Of a stretch of DNA of 64,000 nt, positions 50,732 to 60,790 are shown in pieces. Each line of letters starts with the position of its first letter. Position 1 is the first letter of the stretch. The DNA is taken from NCBI GenBank assembly GCA_902599665.1, contig CACKGK010000006.1, forward strand, positions 17,999-81,998, written 5' to 3'. The DNA comes from an uncultured Pelagibacteraceae bacterium (GTDB taxonomy: Bacteria > Pseudomonadota > Alphaproteobacteria > Pelagibacterales > Pelagibacteraceae). The notes beneath the pieces are model-generated. The model saw only the letters and a list, made by a program, of their open reading frames with translations. It searched no databases and was not told the origin of the DNA. The position numbers and the translations under genes were made by a program.

Positions 50732-51574
50732 ATGTCTAGAGAAATGGGCAGAGATGATTTTGTTATATCTGCTCGTTCTGTTTTTTTAAAAAAGAGAAAT
50801 AGACAAAAATTCTCACTGTTAACTTTAATTATTACCTCTATAATAATACTTTCTTTAGAGTACTTTAAATCTGGCCCAATAAATCAAGCAAGATTAATTA
50901 CAAAAGACATAATTATAAAGTCATCGTATGTTGCTTCAATTCCTTTTAAATCAATTACGAAGACTTATTACTCTTTTATAGATCATCTTAATATGTACGA
51001 TGAATATGAAAAACTCAAAATCGAGCAGAAAAAAAATAAAAGTTTAATTCTTGAAAGCAATTTTTTTAAAGAAGAAAATCAAAGATTAAAAAAATTAATA
51101 GATGAAAAAAATCTTTACAAAGAAGATTTCCATATCACTAAAGTTTTATTAGATCAAAAAAGTCCTTATCTAAGATCCATGCTAATCAATAAAGGATTTA
51201 AGCATGGAATTAAATTGGGTGCTGCGGTTAGAAGTAATTCATATTTTATTGGTAAGGTTGTAGATAGCAACTATCTTACTTCAAGAATATTACTTATAAG
51301 TGATTTGAATAGTAAAATTCCTGTTATTATTGAACCCGGGGCTGTCAGCGCAATTTTATCTGGAACTGGTGATAATAAGTTAGGAAAAATTGAATATTTA
51401 CCGGAAAATAATAATATAAAAGATGGAAATGTGGTTTATACGTCTGGAGCAGACGGAATAATTTCTTCAGGCATACCTGTTGGAAAAATAGTTATTGATA
51501 ATGACCATGCAAAAGTGAAATACTTTTCAGATTTTACACAAATTGAATTTGTGAAGGTTTATTACAAAAAGTGA
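50732..51574 (+). CDS. mreC: Rod-shape-determining protein MreC
   Basis: The 280-residue protein has a short cytoplasmic tail, one membrane helix (about 29-45), a periplasmic coiled coil (about 85-125, EKLKIEQKKNKSLILESNFFKEENQRLKKLI) and the MreC beta domain with VIIEPGAVSAILSGTG and GDGNVVYTSGADGI-like segments. It activates the PBP2-RodA synthase. It overlaps mreD by four bases. Confidence 0.92.
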   Translation: MSREMGRDDFVISARSVFLKKRNRQKFSLLTLIITSIIILSLEYFKSGPINQARLITKDIIIKSSYVASIPFKSITKTYYSFIDHLNMYDEYEKLKIEQKKNKSLILESNFFKEENQRLKKLIDEKNLYKEDFHITKVLLDQKSPYLRSMLINKGFKHGIKLGAAVRSNSYFIGKVVDSNYLTSRILLISDLNSKIPVIIEPGAVSAILSGTGDNKLGKIEYLPENNNIKDGNVVYTSGADGIISSGIPVGKIVIDNDHAKVKYFSDFTQIEFVKVYYKK

Positions 51575-52095
51575 GCATACCAAATAAATTTTATTCAAGT
51601 ATACTCTCAATATTTCCTCTTCTTATTTTAATTGTTTCTATTTTATTGAGCTCAAAATATAATTTTACATATAGTGGCCATAATCTAAGTTTTAATATTA
51701 GTTACCTTTTGATTTTTTATTGGAGTTTAAAAAAACCAAATTATTTAGGCTTAGGTTTCATTTTTTTAGCGGGTATATTAAATGATGTAATTCAAGATAA
51801 TCCTTTAGGTATTTCTTCAATTGAGTATTTGTCTCTTTGTATAATTACTGGTTTTGCAAGATCTAGAATAATATTACAAAATTTATTTTATGATTGGGTA
51901 TTTTTTTTAATTTCAATTTTAATTGCAGGATCAATTAATTATATTATACTAGTTTATATATTTAATGTTCCAATCATATATAACAGCTTGTTATTAGGAT
52001 TATTTGCTACATTTCTTTTATATCCTTTACTTGCCAAAATATTAAGTTGGATTGATAATATTGTTCAATTGAGTGGCAATGATAAAAAGAAATAA
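51571..52095 (+). CDS. mreD: Rod-shape-determining membrane protein MreD
   Basis: The 174-residue protein is almost entirely hydrophobic, with about five or six membrane helices and the short MreD pattern FLAGILNDVIQDNPLGISS. It belongs to the Rod complex in the inner membrane. The start is a GTG at 51571, overlapping the mreC stop. Sequence conservation is low in this family, so position between mreC and mrdA is the main support. Confidence 0.88.
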   Translation: MSIPNKFYSSILSIFPLLILIVSILLSSKYNFTYSGHNLSFNISYLLIFYWSLKKPNYLGLGFIFLAGILNDVIQDNPLGISSIEYLSLCIITGFARSRIILQNLFYDWVFFLISILIAGSINYIILVYIFNVPIIYNSLLLGLFATFLLYPLLAKILSWIDNIVQLSGNDKKK

Positions 52096-54022
52096 TAATT
52101 TAGATAAAAATAAGACTATTAATCGAAGACTTTTCATTTTAGGAACAGCAAAAGCTGGTTTGTTAGGATTAATAACCTCAAGATTATATAACCTTCAAAT
52201 ATCTGAAAAAAAAAAATATGAGTTATTATCTGATAAAAATAGATTTAGAGAGTGGAAAACGCCACCTAAAAGAGGTGTAATTACAGACTTTTACAATAAT
52301 GTAATTGCTGACAACAAAAGAGTTTATCAGGTTCATCTTTCTTTAGATGAAACAAAAGATTTTAATAACTCTATATTTAAATTAAAAAATATAATTAATT
52401 TAAGTGATGATGAATTAAGTAAAATTTACGAAAAAAAACAGAAAATTAAGCCTTGGGATACTATCGTAGTCTCTGAAAATTTATCTTGGGAAAAATTCTC
52501 AAAATTAAATCTTTATTTACATGAAATAGAGGGGGCGAAACCAGTTTTATCCACTTCCAGGTATTATCCTTATTCAAATGATTTAGTTCACATTGTTGGA
52601 TATGTGGGTGATGCTAGCCCAGATGACATAATAAAGAATGAAAAGATTGAGAAAAATTTTGTTCCAGGTTTGAAAGTTGGAAAAATAGGAATAGAAAATT
52701 CAACAGATCAAATATTAATTGGAAATTATGGTATCAAAAGATATGAGGTAAACTCGTCAGGAAAAAAAATTAGAGAAATCAGTTATAAAAAAGAAACTCA
52801 AGGAGAAAATCTTAGAACAACAATTGATTTAGAGGCACAAAAACTCGCACAAAAACTTCTTGAAAATAAAGCTGGATCCATTTGTGCTATGGATATTTAT
52901 AGTGGCGAAATAATAGCAATGGCATCTTCGCCTACCTATGATCCAAATAAATTTACATACGGTATAAATAAAAAAGATTGGAATGAGATTAAAAATAATA
53001 AATTAAGACCACTAGTTAACAAGTCAATAGCAGGTTTATACTCGCCAGGTTCTACTATAAAACCACTAGTAGCTCTTGCTGCTTTAGAATACGGAATTAT
53101 AAATCCTAACCTCAAAATCAAATGCAAAGGTCATGATCATCCCTATGAATTATATGGTCAGAAATATCATTGCTGGAAAAAAAATGGTCACGGCATAATG
53201 AGCTTAAGAAATGCTATAAAGCAATCGTGTGACATTTATTTTTATGAAGTAGCAAGATTACTTGGAGTAGATAGGTTATCGATTATCGCCAAAAGATACG
53301 GTTTAGGCTCAAAAGTACTAGAAAATATCTTTTCTGAAGAAAAAAAGGGTCTCGTTCCATCTACTAAATGGAAAAAACAAGTTTTAGAGCAATCTTGGTA
53401 TCTTGGTGAGACTGTTATCACAGGAATTGGACAAGGATATATACAAACAACTCCTCTACAACTTTGCTTGATGACTGCTCAGCTAGCAAATGGTGGATTT
53501 AAAATTAAACCAAATATAATTTATAATAGCAATTTTAATTATGAAGAAATTTTATCAAAAATCGAGTCTGAGAAAAATAAACCCTCAAAAGCAAATATAT
53601 TAAAAGATAAAAATATAAATCTTTACGAAAAATTATATAAAAATCCAAAAAATATCAAAATTGTTCTTGATGCAATGTATGGATCAACAAATGAACAATT
53701 TGGTACATCATATAGATCAAGACATGTAGATAAAAAATATAGGTATGCTGGAAAGACAGGTACCTCGCAAGTAAGAAGAATCACTGATGAGGACAGAGAA
53801 CTAGATTTAGATACATCTGAAATTGAATATAAAAATAGAGACCATGCATTGTTTGTAGCATTTGCTCCTTATGACAAGCCAAAATACGCCATAAGTGTTT
53901 TGGTTGAACATGGTGGGTCTGGTAGTAAAGCAGCAGCACCTCTAGCAAATAAATTGATTAAAAAAATTATAGATAGAGATAAAGATAGAGAAATAAAAAG
54001 GAAAGAACTAAAAATTATATAA
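52079..54022 (+). CDS. mrdA: Penicillin-binding protein 2 (class B transpeptidase)
   Basis: The protein has an N-terminal membrane helix, a pedestal domain (about 50-240) and a transpeptidase domain with SPGSTIKP (catalytic Ser), SCD as the SxN motif and KTGTSQ as the KTG motif. It cross-links peptidoglycan during elongation with RodA. I use ATG 52079 (647 residues) rather than the GTG at 52073; both overlap mreD. rodA follows by TAATG overlap. Confidence 0.95.
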   Translation: MIKRNNNLDKNKTINRRLFILGTAKAGLLGLITSRLYNLQISEKKKYELLSDKNRFREWKTPPKRGVITDFYNNVIADNKRVYQVHLSLDETKDFNNSIFKLKNIINLSDDELSKIYEKKQKIKPWDTIVVSENLSWEKFSKLNLYLHEIEGAKPVLSTSRYYPYSNDLVHIVGYVGDASPDDIIKNEKIEKNFVPGLKVGKIGIENSTDQILIGNYGIKRYEVNSSGKKIREISYKKETQGENLRTTIDLEAQKLAQKLLENKAGSICAMDIYSGEIIAMASSPTYDPNKFTYGINKKDWNEIKNNKLRPLVNKSIAGLYSPGSTIKPLVALAALEYGIINPNLKIKCKGHDHPYELYGQKYHCWKKNGHGIMSLRNAIKQSCDIYFYEVARLLGVDRLSIIAKRYGLGSKVLENIFSEEKKGLVPSTKWKKQVLEQSWYLGETVITGIGQGYIQTTPLQLCLMTAQLANGGFKIKPNIIYNSNFNYEEILSKIESEKNKPSKANILKDKNINLYEKLYKNPKNIKIVLDAMYGSTNEQFGTSYRSRHVDKKYRYAGKTGTSQVRRITDEDRELDLDTSEIEYKNRDHALFVAFAPYDKPKYAISVLVEHGGSGSKAAAPLANKLIKKIIDRDKDREIKRKELKII

Positions 54023-55146
54023 TGATCTACTCAACTTTAAATTCAAATTATTCTTTTGTTGATAAATTAAAATCTGTAGATTATTTTTTAATTTTTTTAG
54101 TTTTATTAATTGGAGCTATTAGCGTTTTTTCAATTCATTCAACAGAAAGTGGAGATTTTTCGTTTTATACAAAAAATCATTTAATAAGATTAATTGCATT
54201 TTTCTCGTTATTCTTGGCCTTGTCATTTGTAAGAGTTTCAACTTGGTATAGACATGCCTATATATTTTATTTATTTGGTCTTTTACTTTTGTTATTAGTT
54301 ATTTTTTTTGGAATTTCAGCCTCTGGTTCTAAGCGTTGGATCAACTTATTTGTATTCAATCTTCAACCATCTGAACTTATGAAAATTGCAGTTATTGTTT
54401 GCTTTGCTAGATATTATCATAGGATACAAAGTACAGATATCGAAAGTTATAAATATCTGCTGCAACCAATAATACTTTTATTGATACCTTGTTATTTAGT
54501 AATCACTCAACCAGATTTAGGAACTGCTATTTTAATAGCAGGTAGTGGAATAGCTATAATTTGGTTAGCGGGTTTAAACATAAAATATTTTATTTATTCT
54601 GGTCTCTTGCTTCTTGTATCTTTACCATTTATTATTTCAATTTTAAAACCATACCAAAAATCAAGAATTTTAACTTTTTTTAATCCTGAAAGAGATCCTT
54701 TAGGTGCAGGTTATCAAATTATTCAGTCTAAAATAGCTATTGGTTCTGGCGGTATGCATGGAAAGGGTTTCTTACAAGGTACTCAGAGTTATCTGGAGTT
54801 TTTGCCAGAAAAACATACAGATTTTATATTTACTCTCTTCTCAGAGGAATTTGGATTTATAGGTTCAATATTACTGATATTTTTATATGCATTGTTGATT
54901 TATAGGATTATCAAAATAGGATTTTCTTGCAGGAGTTTTTTTGCAAAACTATATTGCTTTGGTTTTTCAACAGCTCTTTTCTTATATGTATTTGTGAATA
55001 TAGCTATGGTTGTAGGATTATTGCCAATTGTAGGAGCTCCATTACCAATTATGTCTTATGGAGGCTCATCAATGCTTTCTATTATGATCGGCTTAAGTAT
55101 TGTGATGAGCTGTAAAATTTATAGCCAGGAAATAATATCAAATTGA
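54022..55146 (+). CDS. rodA: Rod-shape-determining glycosyltransferase RodA (SEDS)
   Basis: The 374-residue SEDS protein has about ten membrane helices. Its motifs are NLQPSELMKIAVIVCFARY, TQPDLGTAILI, GAGYQIIQSKIAIGSGGMHGKGFLQGTQSYLEFLPEKHTDFIFTLFSEEFGF and the C-terminal GAPLPIMSYGGSSML. It polymerises glycan strands from lipid II with PBP2. The gene is coupled to mrdA and ends the Rod gene run. A 76-bp gap follows. Confidence 0.96.
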   Translation: MIYSTLNSNYSFVDKLKSVDYFLIFLVLLIGAISVFSIHSTESGDFSFYTKNHLIRLIAFFSLFLALSFVRVSTWYRHAYIFYLFGLLLLLLVIFFGISASGSKRWINLFVFNLQPSELMKIAVIVCFARYYHRIQSTDIESYKYLLQPIILLLIPCYLVITQPDLGTAILIAGSGIAIIWLAGLNIKYFIYSGLLLLVSLPFIISILKPYQKSRILTFFNPERDPLGAGYQIIQSKIAIGSGGMHGKGFLQGTQSYLEFLPEKHTDFIFTLFSEEFGFIGSILLIFLYALLIYRIIKIGFSCRSFFAKLYCFGFSTALFLYVFVNIAMVVGLLPIVGAPLPIMSYGGSSMLSIMIGLSIVMSCKIYSQEIISN

Positions 55147-55160
55147 ACTTATTGCCTATC

Positions 55161-55203
55161 TTGATATCAGCCGCGATCAAATATCATATATAATTTCGAT
55201 CAA
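55161..55203 (+). promoter_or_regulatory. Probable promoter/operator region upstream of the dadA-iorAB cluster
   Basis: A perfect TATAAT (55189-55194) lies between two copies of CGATCAA (55174-55180 and 55197-55203), and TTGAT...ATCAA (55161-55180) forms an inverted repeat. I see no good -35 at standard spacing. A regulator-dependent promoter is possible. This is motif reading by eye. Confidence 0.35.
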
Positions 55204-55222
55204 CTCCATCTATATTTAATTA

Positions 55223-56464
55223 ATGTCTGATAAAAAATTTAAAATTGGTATTGTTGGTGCAGGCATTCAAGGAGTATGTAATGCTCTTTTTCTTCAAAAA
55301 AAAGGATATCAGGTAATACTTTTTGACAGGGATGAGCCTGGTAATGCTGCATCTTATGGGAATGCAGGACATTTCTCACCTTATGCATCAGTCCCATTAA
55401 ACAGACCAGACATTTTATCTGATGTGCCGGCAATGTTGATGAGTTCGCGAGGACCCCTTGCTTTAAAATGGAATTATGTACCAAAAATCATTCCATGGTT
55501 TTCGAGATTCATGGTTAACTGCACAAAAGATAAAATGATGCATACTGCAAAATATATGCATCAAATTCTAGACCAATCATTAATTGCATACGATGAATTA
55601 TTTGACGAAATAGATTTAGAGGGTTTGGTAGAGAGTAATGGGATACTTTATATTTGGAATGAAAAAAATTTAAAAAGCAGAGAGCTAGAAATTAAAATTA
55701 GAGATGAATTAGGTGTTAAACAAAAAGTTGTAAATAAGAAGGAAATACATGATCTAGAACCAAACCTAAAACCTATTTACTCTGGTGGAGTATTCTATGA
55801 TTATGCAAGGCATGCAAGAAATCCAAAAAAAATTCTAGTAAAATTATTTGAAAATTTTGTAAAAAAAGGTGGAAAATTTCTTAAACTAAATATTCAAGAT
55901 GTTAATTTTGATGAAGGTAAACCAGTATTAAGATCTGAAACACAAAGGTTTGTATTTGATAAATTAGTAATAGCCTGTGGGGCTTTCTCCAAAAGACTTA
56001 CTGACAAATTACATGAAAAAATTCCTTTAGATACAGAAAGAGGGTATCATGTTCATTTCAAAGACTTAGATCATTTAATTTCAAGACCAGTCGTGAACTC
56101 AAACAGAGGCTTTGGAATGTCTCCAATGGATCAAGGTTTAAGAGTGGTGGGAACTGTTGAATTTGGTGGTTTAGAAAATGCGCTATCTAAAAATAGAATA
56201 AAAAATTTAATTTTAAATGCTAAAGAAATGCTTGATGGTTTACCTGAACATAAAGATGAATGGCTAGGTTTTAGGCCAACTTTACCAGACTTTTTACCAG
56301 TGATTGGACCATCAAAAAATTATGAAAATGTATACTATTCATTTGGTCATCACCATTTAGGATGGACTTTAGGTGCAATATCTGGAAAAATAGTTTCAGG
56401 GATGATTGCAAATGAAAATACTAATATGGATTTAAAACCATATAGTTCAGTCAGATTTGCATAG
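55223..56464 (+). CDS. FAD-dependent D-amino-acid dehydrogenase-like oxidoreductase
   Basis: The 413-residue DAO-family protein has the dinucleotide motif IGIVGAGIQGVCNALFLQKKGYQVILFDRDEPGNAASYGNAG. The C-terminal FRPTLPDFLPVIGPSKNYENVYYSFGHHHLGWTLGAISG is typical of DadA-type enzymes. Such proteins oxidatively deaminate D-amino acids to 2-oxo acids and pass electrons to the respiratory chain. It lies 14 bp before the indolepyruvate oxidoreductase gene, so its product may feed that enzyme. The exact substrate is unknown, hence no symbol. Confidence 0.85.
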   Translation: MSDKKFKIGIVGAGIQGVCNALFLQKKGYQVILFDRDEPGNAASYGNAGHFSPYASVPLNRPDILSDVPAMLMSSRGPLALKWNYVPKIIPWFSRFMVNCTKDKMMHTAKYMHQILDQSLIAYDELFDEIDLEGLVESNGILYIWNEKNLKSRELEIKIRDELGVKQKVVNKKEIHDLEPNLKPIYSGGVFYDYARHARNPKKILVKLFENFVKKGGKFLKLNIQDVNFDEGKPVLRSETQRFVFDKLVIACGAFSKRLTDKLHEKIPLDTERGYHVHFKDLDHLISRPVVNSNRGFGMSPMDQGLRVVGTVEFGGLENALSKNRIKNLILNAKEMLDGLPEHKDEWLGFRPTLPDFLPVIGPSKNYENVYYSFGHHHLGWTLGAISGKIVSGMIANENTNMDLKPYSSVRFA

Positions 56465-56478
56465 TAAAGTTATATAGT

Positions 56479-59400
56479 GTGGATATTAAACTTGAGGATA
56501 AATATAAATTAATTGAAGGTACTAGATTCTTAACTGGTGCCCAAGCATTGGTTAGAGTTCCTATCGTTCAGGCTAGAAGAGATAAAAAAAAAAATCTAAA
56601 CACCGCATGCTATATTTCTGGTTACAGGGGCTCACCACTTGGCGGTTATGATCAACAAATAATAAAAAATAAAAAATACTTGAATGAAAATAATATTTTC
56701 TTTCAACCTGGAATTAATGAAGAACTAGCTGCAACCTCCTTATGGGGTACACAGCAGGTTAATCTCAGAAAAAAAGATAAATATGACGGTGTATTTGGCA
56801 TTTGGTATGGCAAAGGACCAGGCGTCGATAGAGCGGGGGATGCATTAAAGCATGTAAACTTAGCAGGTACCTCAAAGTTTGGTGGCGTTATAGCTCTTAT
56901 GGGAGATGATCACATCTGCGAATCTTCTACAACTTCCCACCAAAGTGAATTTGCGATGATCGATGCAATGATCCCTTTTTTTAATCCAAGTGGTGTTCAA
57001 GAAATATTAGATTATGGGATAATTGGAATTGAATTATCTAGAAAAAGTGGTTGTTGGGTTGGTATTAAGTGTGTTCATGACAATGTCAGTTCAGGCGCAA
57101 CAGTTGATTTAGATGAAAACAGAGTTGTTCTTAAAGATATCTCTGAAGAAAATTATCCATCCGATGGATTAAATATAAGATTGAAAGATACAGCTCAAGA
57201 AAAAGAATATCGCTTACATCATCATAAATTAAAATACGTAAAAGATTATTGTAAAGTAAACAATCTAAACAGATTAATTTTTGACTCGGAAAAACCTAGA
57301 ATTGGAATAATTAGTACAGGAAAATCTTTCTTAGATACTAAGCTTGGACTTGAAAAAATTGGAATAAATAAAGAAATCGCAAATAAGATAGGAATTAAAT
57401 TTCTTAAAATTGCTATGCCTTGGCCATTAGAGGAAACAGTAATTGAAAATTTTGCGGAAAATTTGGACAAAATCATAGTAGTTGAAGAAAAAAGATCAAT
57501 TATTGAAACACAAGTAAAAGAAATCTTATTTAATAAAAACCTAAAAGTAAAAGTAATTGGAAAAAAAGATGAGAATAGTAACGATCTGTTTTTTTCGTCT
57601 GGAGCTCTAGATCCAGGAGAGATTGGGTTGAAAGTCTACGAAATAATAAAATATCTACAATTACCAGATGACGTGAATAATTGTTTAAAAGAATTGAAAT
57701 CTTTAACTGAGTCAACAAATTCAAATATTTCCTTAAAAAGAGTCCCACATTTTTGCTCAGGTTGTCCTCACAACACTTCAACTAGAATTCCAGAAGGCAG
57801 TAGAGCGATAACTGGGATTAGTTGTGCTTATCTTGTTGAACATATGGAAAGAGATAATGAGGGCTTTTCTCAGATGGGATCTGAAGGAGCTACATGGGTA
57901 GGAGAGTCAGTTTTTAGTAACACTGACCATGTTTTTCAAAATATGGGAGATGGGACTTATATACATTCAGGAATACTTTCGATTAGACACGCAGTTGCAG
58001 CAAAAACTAAAATGACATTTAAGATTTTATATAATGATGCCGTTGCATTAACTGGAGGACAAGCATTAGATGGTTTGCCAACAGTTGCTCGAATGTCCAA
58101 ACAGCTTGAGGCAGAAGGAGTTGAAGAAATAGCAATAATTACAGATGAAATACAAAAGTATGGTGACACGGGAGGCTTTGCCAAGAATTCAAAAGTTTAT
58201 GATAGAAAAAACATTATAGATGTTCAAATTGAATTGAGTAAAGTTAATGGAACAACTGTAATAATTTATGACCAAACTTGTGCAGCAGAGAAAAGAAGAA
58301 GACGAAAAAAAGGTATATTAGAGGAACCAAAGAAAAAAATTTTCATTAATAAAGATTTATGTGAAGGGTGTGGAGATTGTGGAATACAATCTAATTGTGT
58401 TTCAATCGCACCAGTTGAGACTGAGTATGGAAGAAAAAGACAAATCGACCAATCATCTTGCAACAAAGATTATACATGCGTTGATGGGTTTTGCCCTAGC
58501 TTTGTAAGTCTTGAGGGTGATATATCACTTAAAAAAAATTACGACGAAACCCTTATAAATAAAATAAATTCAAAAATTGAGGATCCAATACTACCCGAAA
58601 TAAATAAATCCTATGGAATAATGGTTGCTGGTATTGGAGGAACTGGTGTTGTTACAATTGGAGCAGTACTTGCAACAGCTGCTCAAATAGATGGCAGAGG
58701 ATCTGGCGTTCTTGACATGACTGGGCTAGCACAAAAAGGTGGAGCTGTAAAAAGTTTCTTAAGAATTTTTGAAAAACCAGAAGATGTTGGAGCAATCAGA
58801 TTATCGTACGGGGATACAAACTTACTCTTGGGATTTGATTTACTTGTTTCAAATGATTTAGAAATAATAAAAACTTTGGATAAACAAATTTCAAAACTTA
58901 TAATCAATACAGATGAAGTAATGCCAGGAGATTTTACACGGGATAAAGATTTTTATTTGCCATTTGAGGAAATGCGAAATAATTTAATTAATATAGTAGG
59001 ACTAGAGAATATTAAATTTATATCATCAAATAAAATTACATCTAAGATCTTAGGAAATTCAATATTATCAAATATGTTTAATGTTGGGGTTGCATATCAA
59101 TCAGGCCTAATACCAATTTCAGCTTCATCAATTGAAAAAGCAATTGAATTAAATGGTGCAAGCGTAAAAGATAATATAGATGCCTTCAGATTTGGCAGAC
59201 ACTACAAAAATTTAAAAGAAGAAGTAAATAGCATAATTAAAGACGAACCTGAGATCTTAGAGGGTTTTGATGCCAAATATCAGAATAGATTAGAATTTTT
59301 AGAAGACTATCAAAATACAAAATATGCTCAAAAATATAACGATTTGGTAAGTTATGCGAAAAAGATAGATAAAAATGTTGGAAATGGAAGTCAATTCTCA

Positions 59401-59898
59401 ACAGCAGTCTTAAAAAATTATTTTAAGCTAATGGCTTACAAGGACGAGTATGAAGTATCTAGATTAATGACAAGTAAAAAATTTGTAGATGATATAAATA
59501 AAAACTTTGAAGGAAACTTTGATTATAATTTTTATTTAGCCCCACCAATTTTCAGTAAAAAAAGCAAAGTGGATGGTAAATTAATAAAAATAAAATTTGG
59601 TGGTTGGTTATTTAATGTGTTTAAATTGCTTTCAAAATTTAAATTTTTAAGGGGTACAAAATTTGATCCATTTGGTTATTTAGATGAAAGAAAAAAAGAG
59701 AGAGAGTTAATAAGAGATTATAAGCAAACCATTGTTGATATTGGATCAAAAATAAATAAATCAAACTATGATACAGCTGTTAAAATAGCATCAATACCTG
59801 ATCAAATAAGAGGATTTGGACATGTTAAGGAAAAGAATATAAAAGAAGCTATAAACTATAGAACAAATTTACTAAATTCTTTTCATGAAAACACTTAG
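56479..59898 (+). CDS. Indolepyruvate:ferredoxin oxidoreductase, fused alpha-beta type
   Basis: The 1139-residue protein combines several parts. There is an N-terminal 2-oxoacid oxidoreductase domain, a thiamine-diphosphate domain with HFCSGCPHNTSTRIPEGSRAITGISC (near 425-450), a ferredoxin-like segment CEGCGDCGIQSNC plus a second cysteine set (near 627-675), and an IorB-type gamma domain with GIGGTGVVTIGAVLATAAQIDG...LAQKGGAVKSF (near 715-760). A helical C-terminal region follows. It oxidatively decarboxylates aryl or branched 2-oxo acids to acyl-CoA with ferredoxin. The start is GTG at 56479. The gene fits with the adjacent oxidase as a 2-oxo-acid catabolic unit. Confidence 0.93.
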   Translation: MDIKLEDKYKLIEGTRFLTGAQALVRVPIVQARRDKKKNLNTACYISGYRGSPLGGYDQQIIKNKKYLNENNIFFQPGINEELAATSLWGTQQVNLRKKDKYDGVFGIWYGKGPGVDRAGDALKHVNLAGTSKFGGVIALMGDDHICESSTTSHQSEFAMIDAMIPFFNPSGVQEILDYGIIGIELSRKSGCWVGIKCVHDNVSSGATVDLDENRVVLKDISEENYPSDGLNIRLKDTAQEKEYRLHHHKLKYVKDYCKVNNLNRLIFDSEKPRIGIISTGKSFLDTKLGLEKIGINKEIANKIGIKFLKIAMPWPLEETVIENFAENLDKIIVVEEKRSIIETQVKEILFNKNLKVKVIGKKDENSNDLFFSSGALDPGEIGLKVYEIIKYLQLPDDVNNCLKELKSLTESTNSNISLKRVPHFCSGCPHNTSTRIPEGSRAITGISCAYLVEHMERDNEGFSQMGSEGATWVGESVFSNTDHVFQNMGDGTYIHSGILSIRHAVAAKTKMTFKILYNDAVALTGGQALDGLPTVARMSKQLEAEGVEEIAIITDEIQKYGDTGGFAKNSKVYDRKNIIDVQIELSKVNGTTVIIYDQTCAAEKRRRRKKGILEEPKKKIFINKDLCEGCGDCGIQSNCVSIAPVETEYGRKRQIDQSSCNKDYTCVDGFCPSFVSLEGDISLKKNYDETLINKINSKIEDPILPEINKSYGIMVAGIGGTGVVTIGAVLATAAQIDGRGSGVLDMTGLAQKGGAVKSFLRIFEKPEDVGAIRLSYGDTNLLLGFDLLVSNDLEIIKTLDKQISKLIINTDEVMPGDFTRDKDFYLPFEEMRNNLINIVGLENIKFISSNKITSKILGNSILSNMFNVGVAYQSGLIPISASSIEKAIELNGASVKDNIDAFRFGRHYKNLKEEVNSIIKDEPEILEGFDAKYQNRLEFLEDYQNTKYAQKYNDLVSYAKKIDKNVGNGSQFSTAVLKNYFKLMAYKDEYEVSRLMTSKKFVDDINKNFEGNFDYNFYLAPPIFSKKSKVDGKLIKIKFGGWLFNVFKLLSKFKFLRGTKFDPFGYLDERKKERELIRDYKQTIVDIGSKINKSNYDTAVKIASIPDQIRGFGHVKEKNIKEAINYRTNLLNSFHENT

Positions 59899-60790
59899 GC
59901 CACTTTATTTAGCCTCTTTTTATTTGGTTCTAGCTTGTTTATTTTGGGCAGGTAATTTTATAGTAGGAAAAGCAGCAAGTATTATTGACATTCCTCCGAT
60001 ATCTTTAAATTTTTATAGATGGTTTTTGGCTTGGTTAGTTTTGCTCCCATTCACCTATAAAGAGTTGTTAAATAACAGAAAAATTATATTTGATAATATT
60101 TTTTTGTTTTCACTCTTAGGAATTTTAGCCGTAACAGTTTTTAATTCAGCTCTTTTTTACTCTCTGAGACATACACAAGTTATTACTGGGGTACTTATGA
60201 TTTCAACCGTACCAGTTATGATTATATTATTTTCATCTTTGCTTAGAATTGAGAAAACAAATTTATTTCAAATAATAGGAGTATTTCTCTCACTTACAGG
60301 TGTTTTGTTTATAATAACTAAAGCAAACTTAAATAATTTATTAAATTTATCATTTAATAAAGGAGATATTTTTGCATTAATTGCAATGTTTGCGTGGTCA
60401 CTTTATTCGGCTCTTTTGAAAAAAAAAGAATTCAATCTATCTCCAATTTCTCTATTACAGGTCGTTATTTCTTTTGGAGTAATTTTTCTTATACCCATGT
60501 ATTTTATTGATTATAGTTTGGGTAGTATAATTAAATTACAATCCTCTTTTTATTTAGTTTTATTCTATGTCGTTTTTTTTCCTGGTCTAATCTCATTTTT
60601 ATTTTGGATAAAAGGTGTTAAGCTTATCGGTGCAAATAGATCTGGAGTTTTTCTTCATTTGATGCCAATTCTAGGTGCAATAATGGCTATGATAATTTTC
60701 AATGAAAAAATTTTATTTTATCATTTCTTGGGTGCAATTTTTATAATTGCTGGTATTACAATCTCAAATAAAAAAACTCAAAATGCTTAA
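59885..60790 (+). CDS. EamA/DMT-family permease
   Basis: The 301-residue protein has ten predicted membrane helices in two EamA repeats. The first begins with LACLFWAGNFIVGKAASIIDIPPISLNFYRWFLAWLVLLPF, and the second repeat starts near residue 150. These are metabolite/drug transporters, often for amino acids or their derivatives. It overlaps the oxidoreductase end by 14 bp, so it probably moves a substrate or product of that pathway; direction and substrate are unknown. Confidence 0.92.
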   Translation: MKTLRPLYLASFYLVLACLFWAGNFIVGKAASIIDIPPISLNFYRWFLAWLVLLPFTYKELLNNRKIIFDNIFLFSLLGILAVTVFNSALFYSLRHTQVITGVLMISTVPVMIILFSSLLRIEKTNLFQIIGVFLSLTGVLFIITKANLNNLLNLSFNKGDIFALIAMFAWSLYSALLKKKEFNLSPISLLQVVISFGVIFLIPMYFIDYSLGSIIKLQSSFYLVLFYVVFFPGLISFLFWIKGVKLIGANRSGVFLHLMPILGAIMAMIIFNEKILFYHFLGAIFIIAGITISNKKTQNA

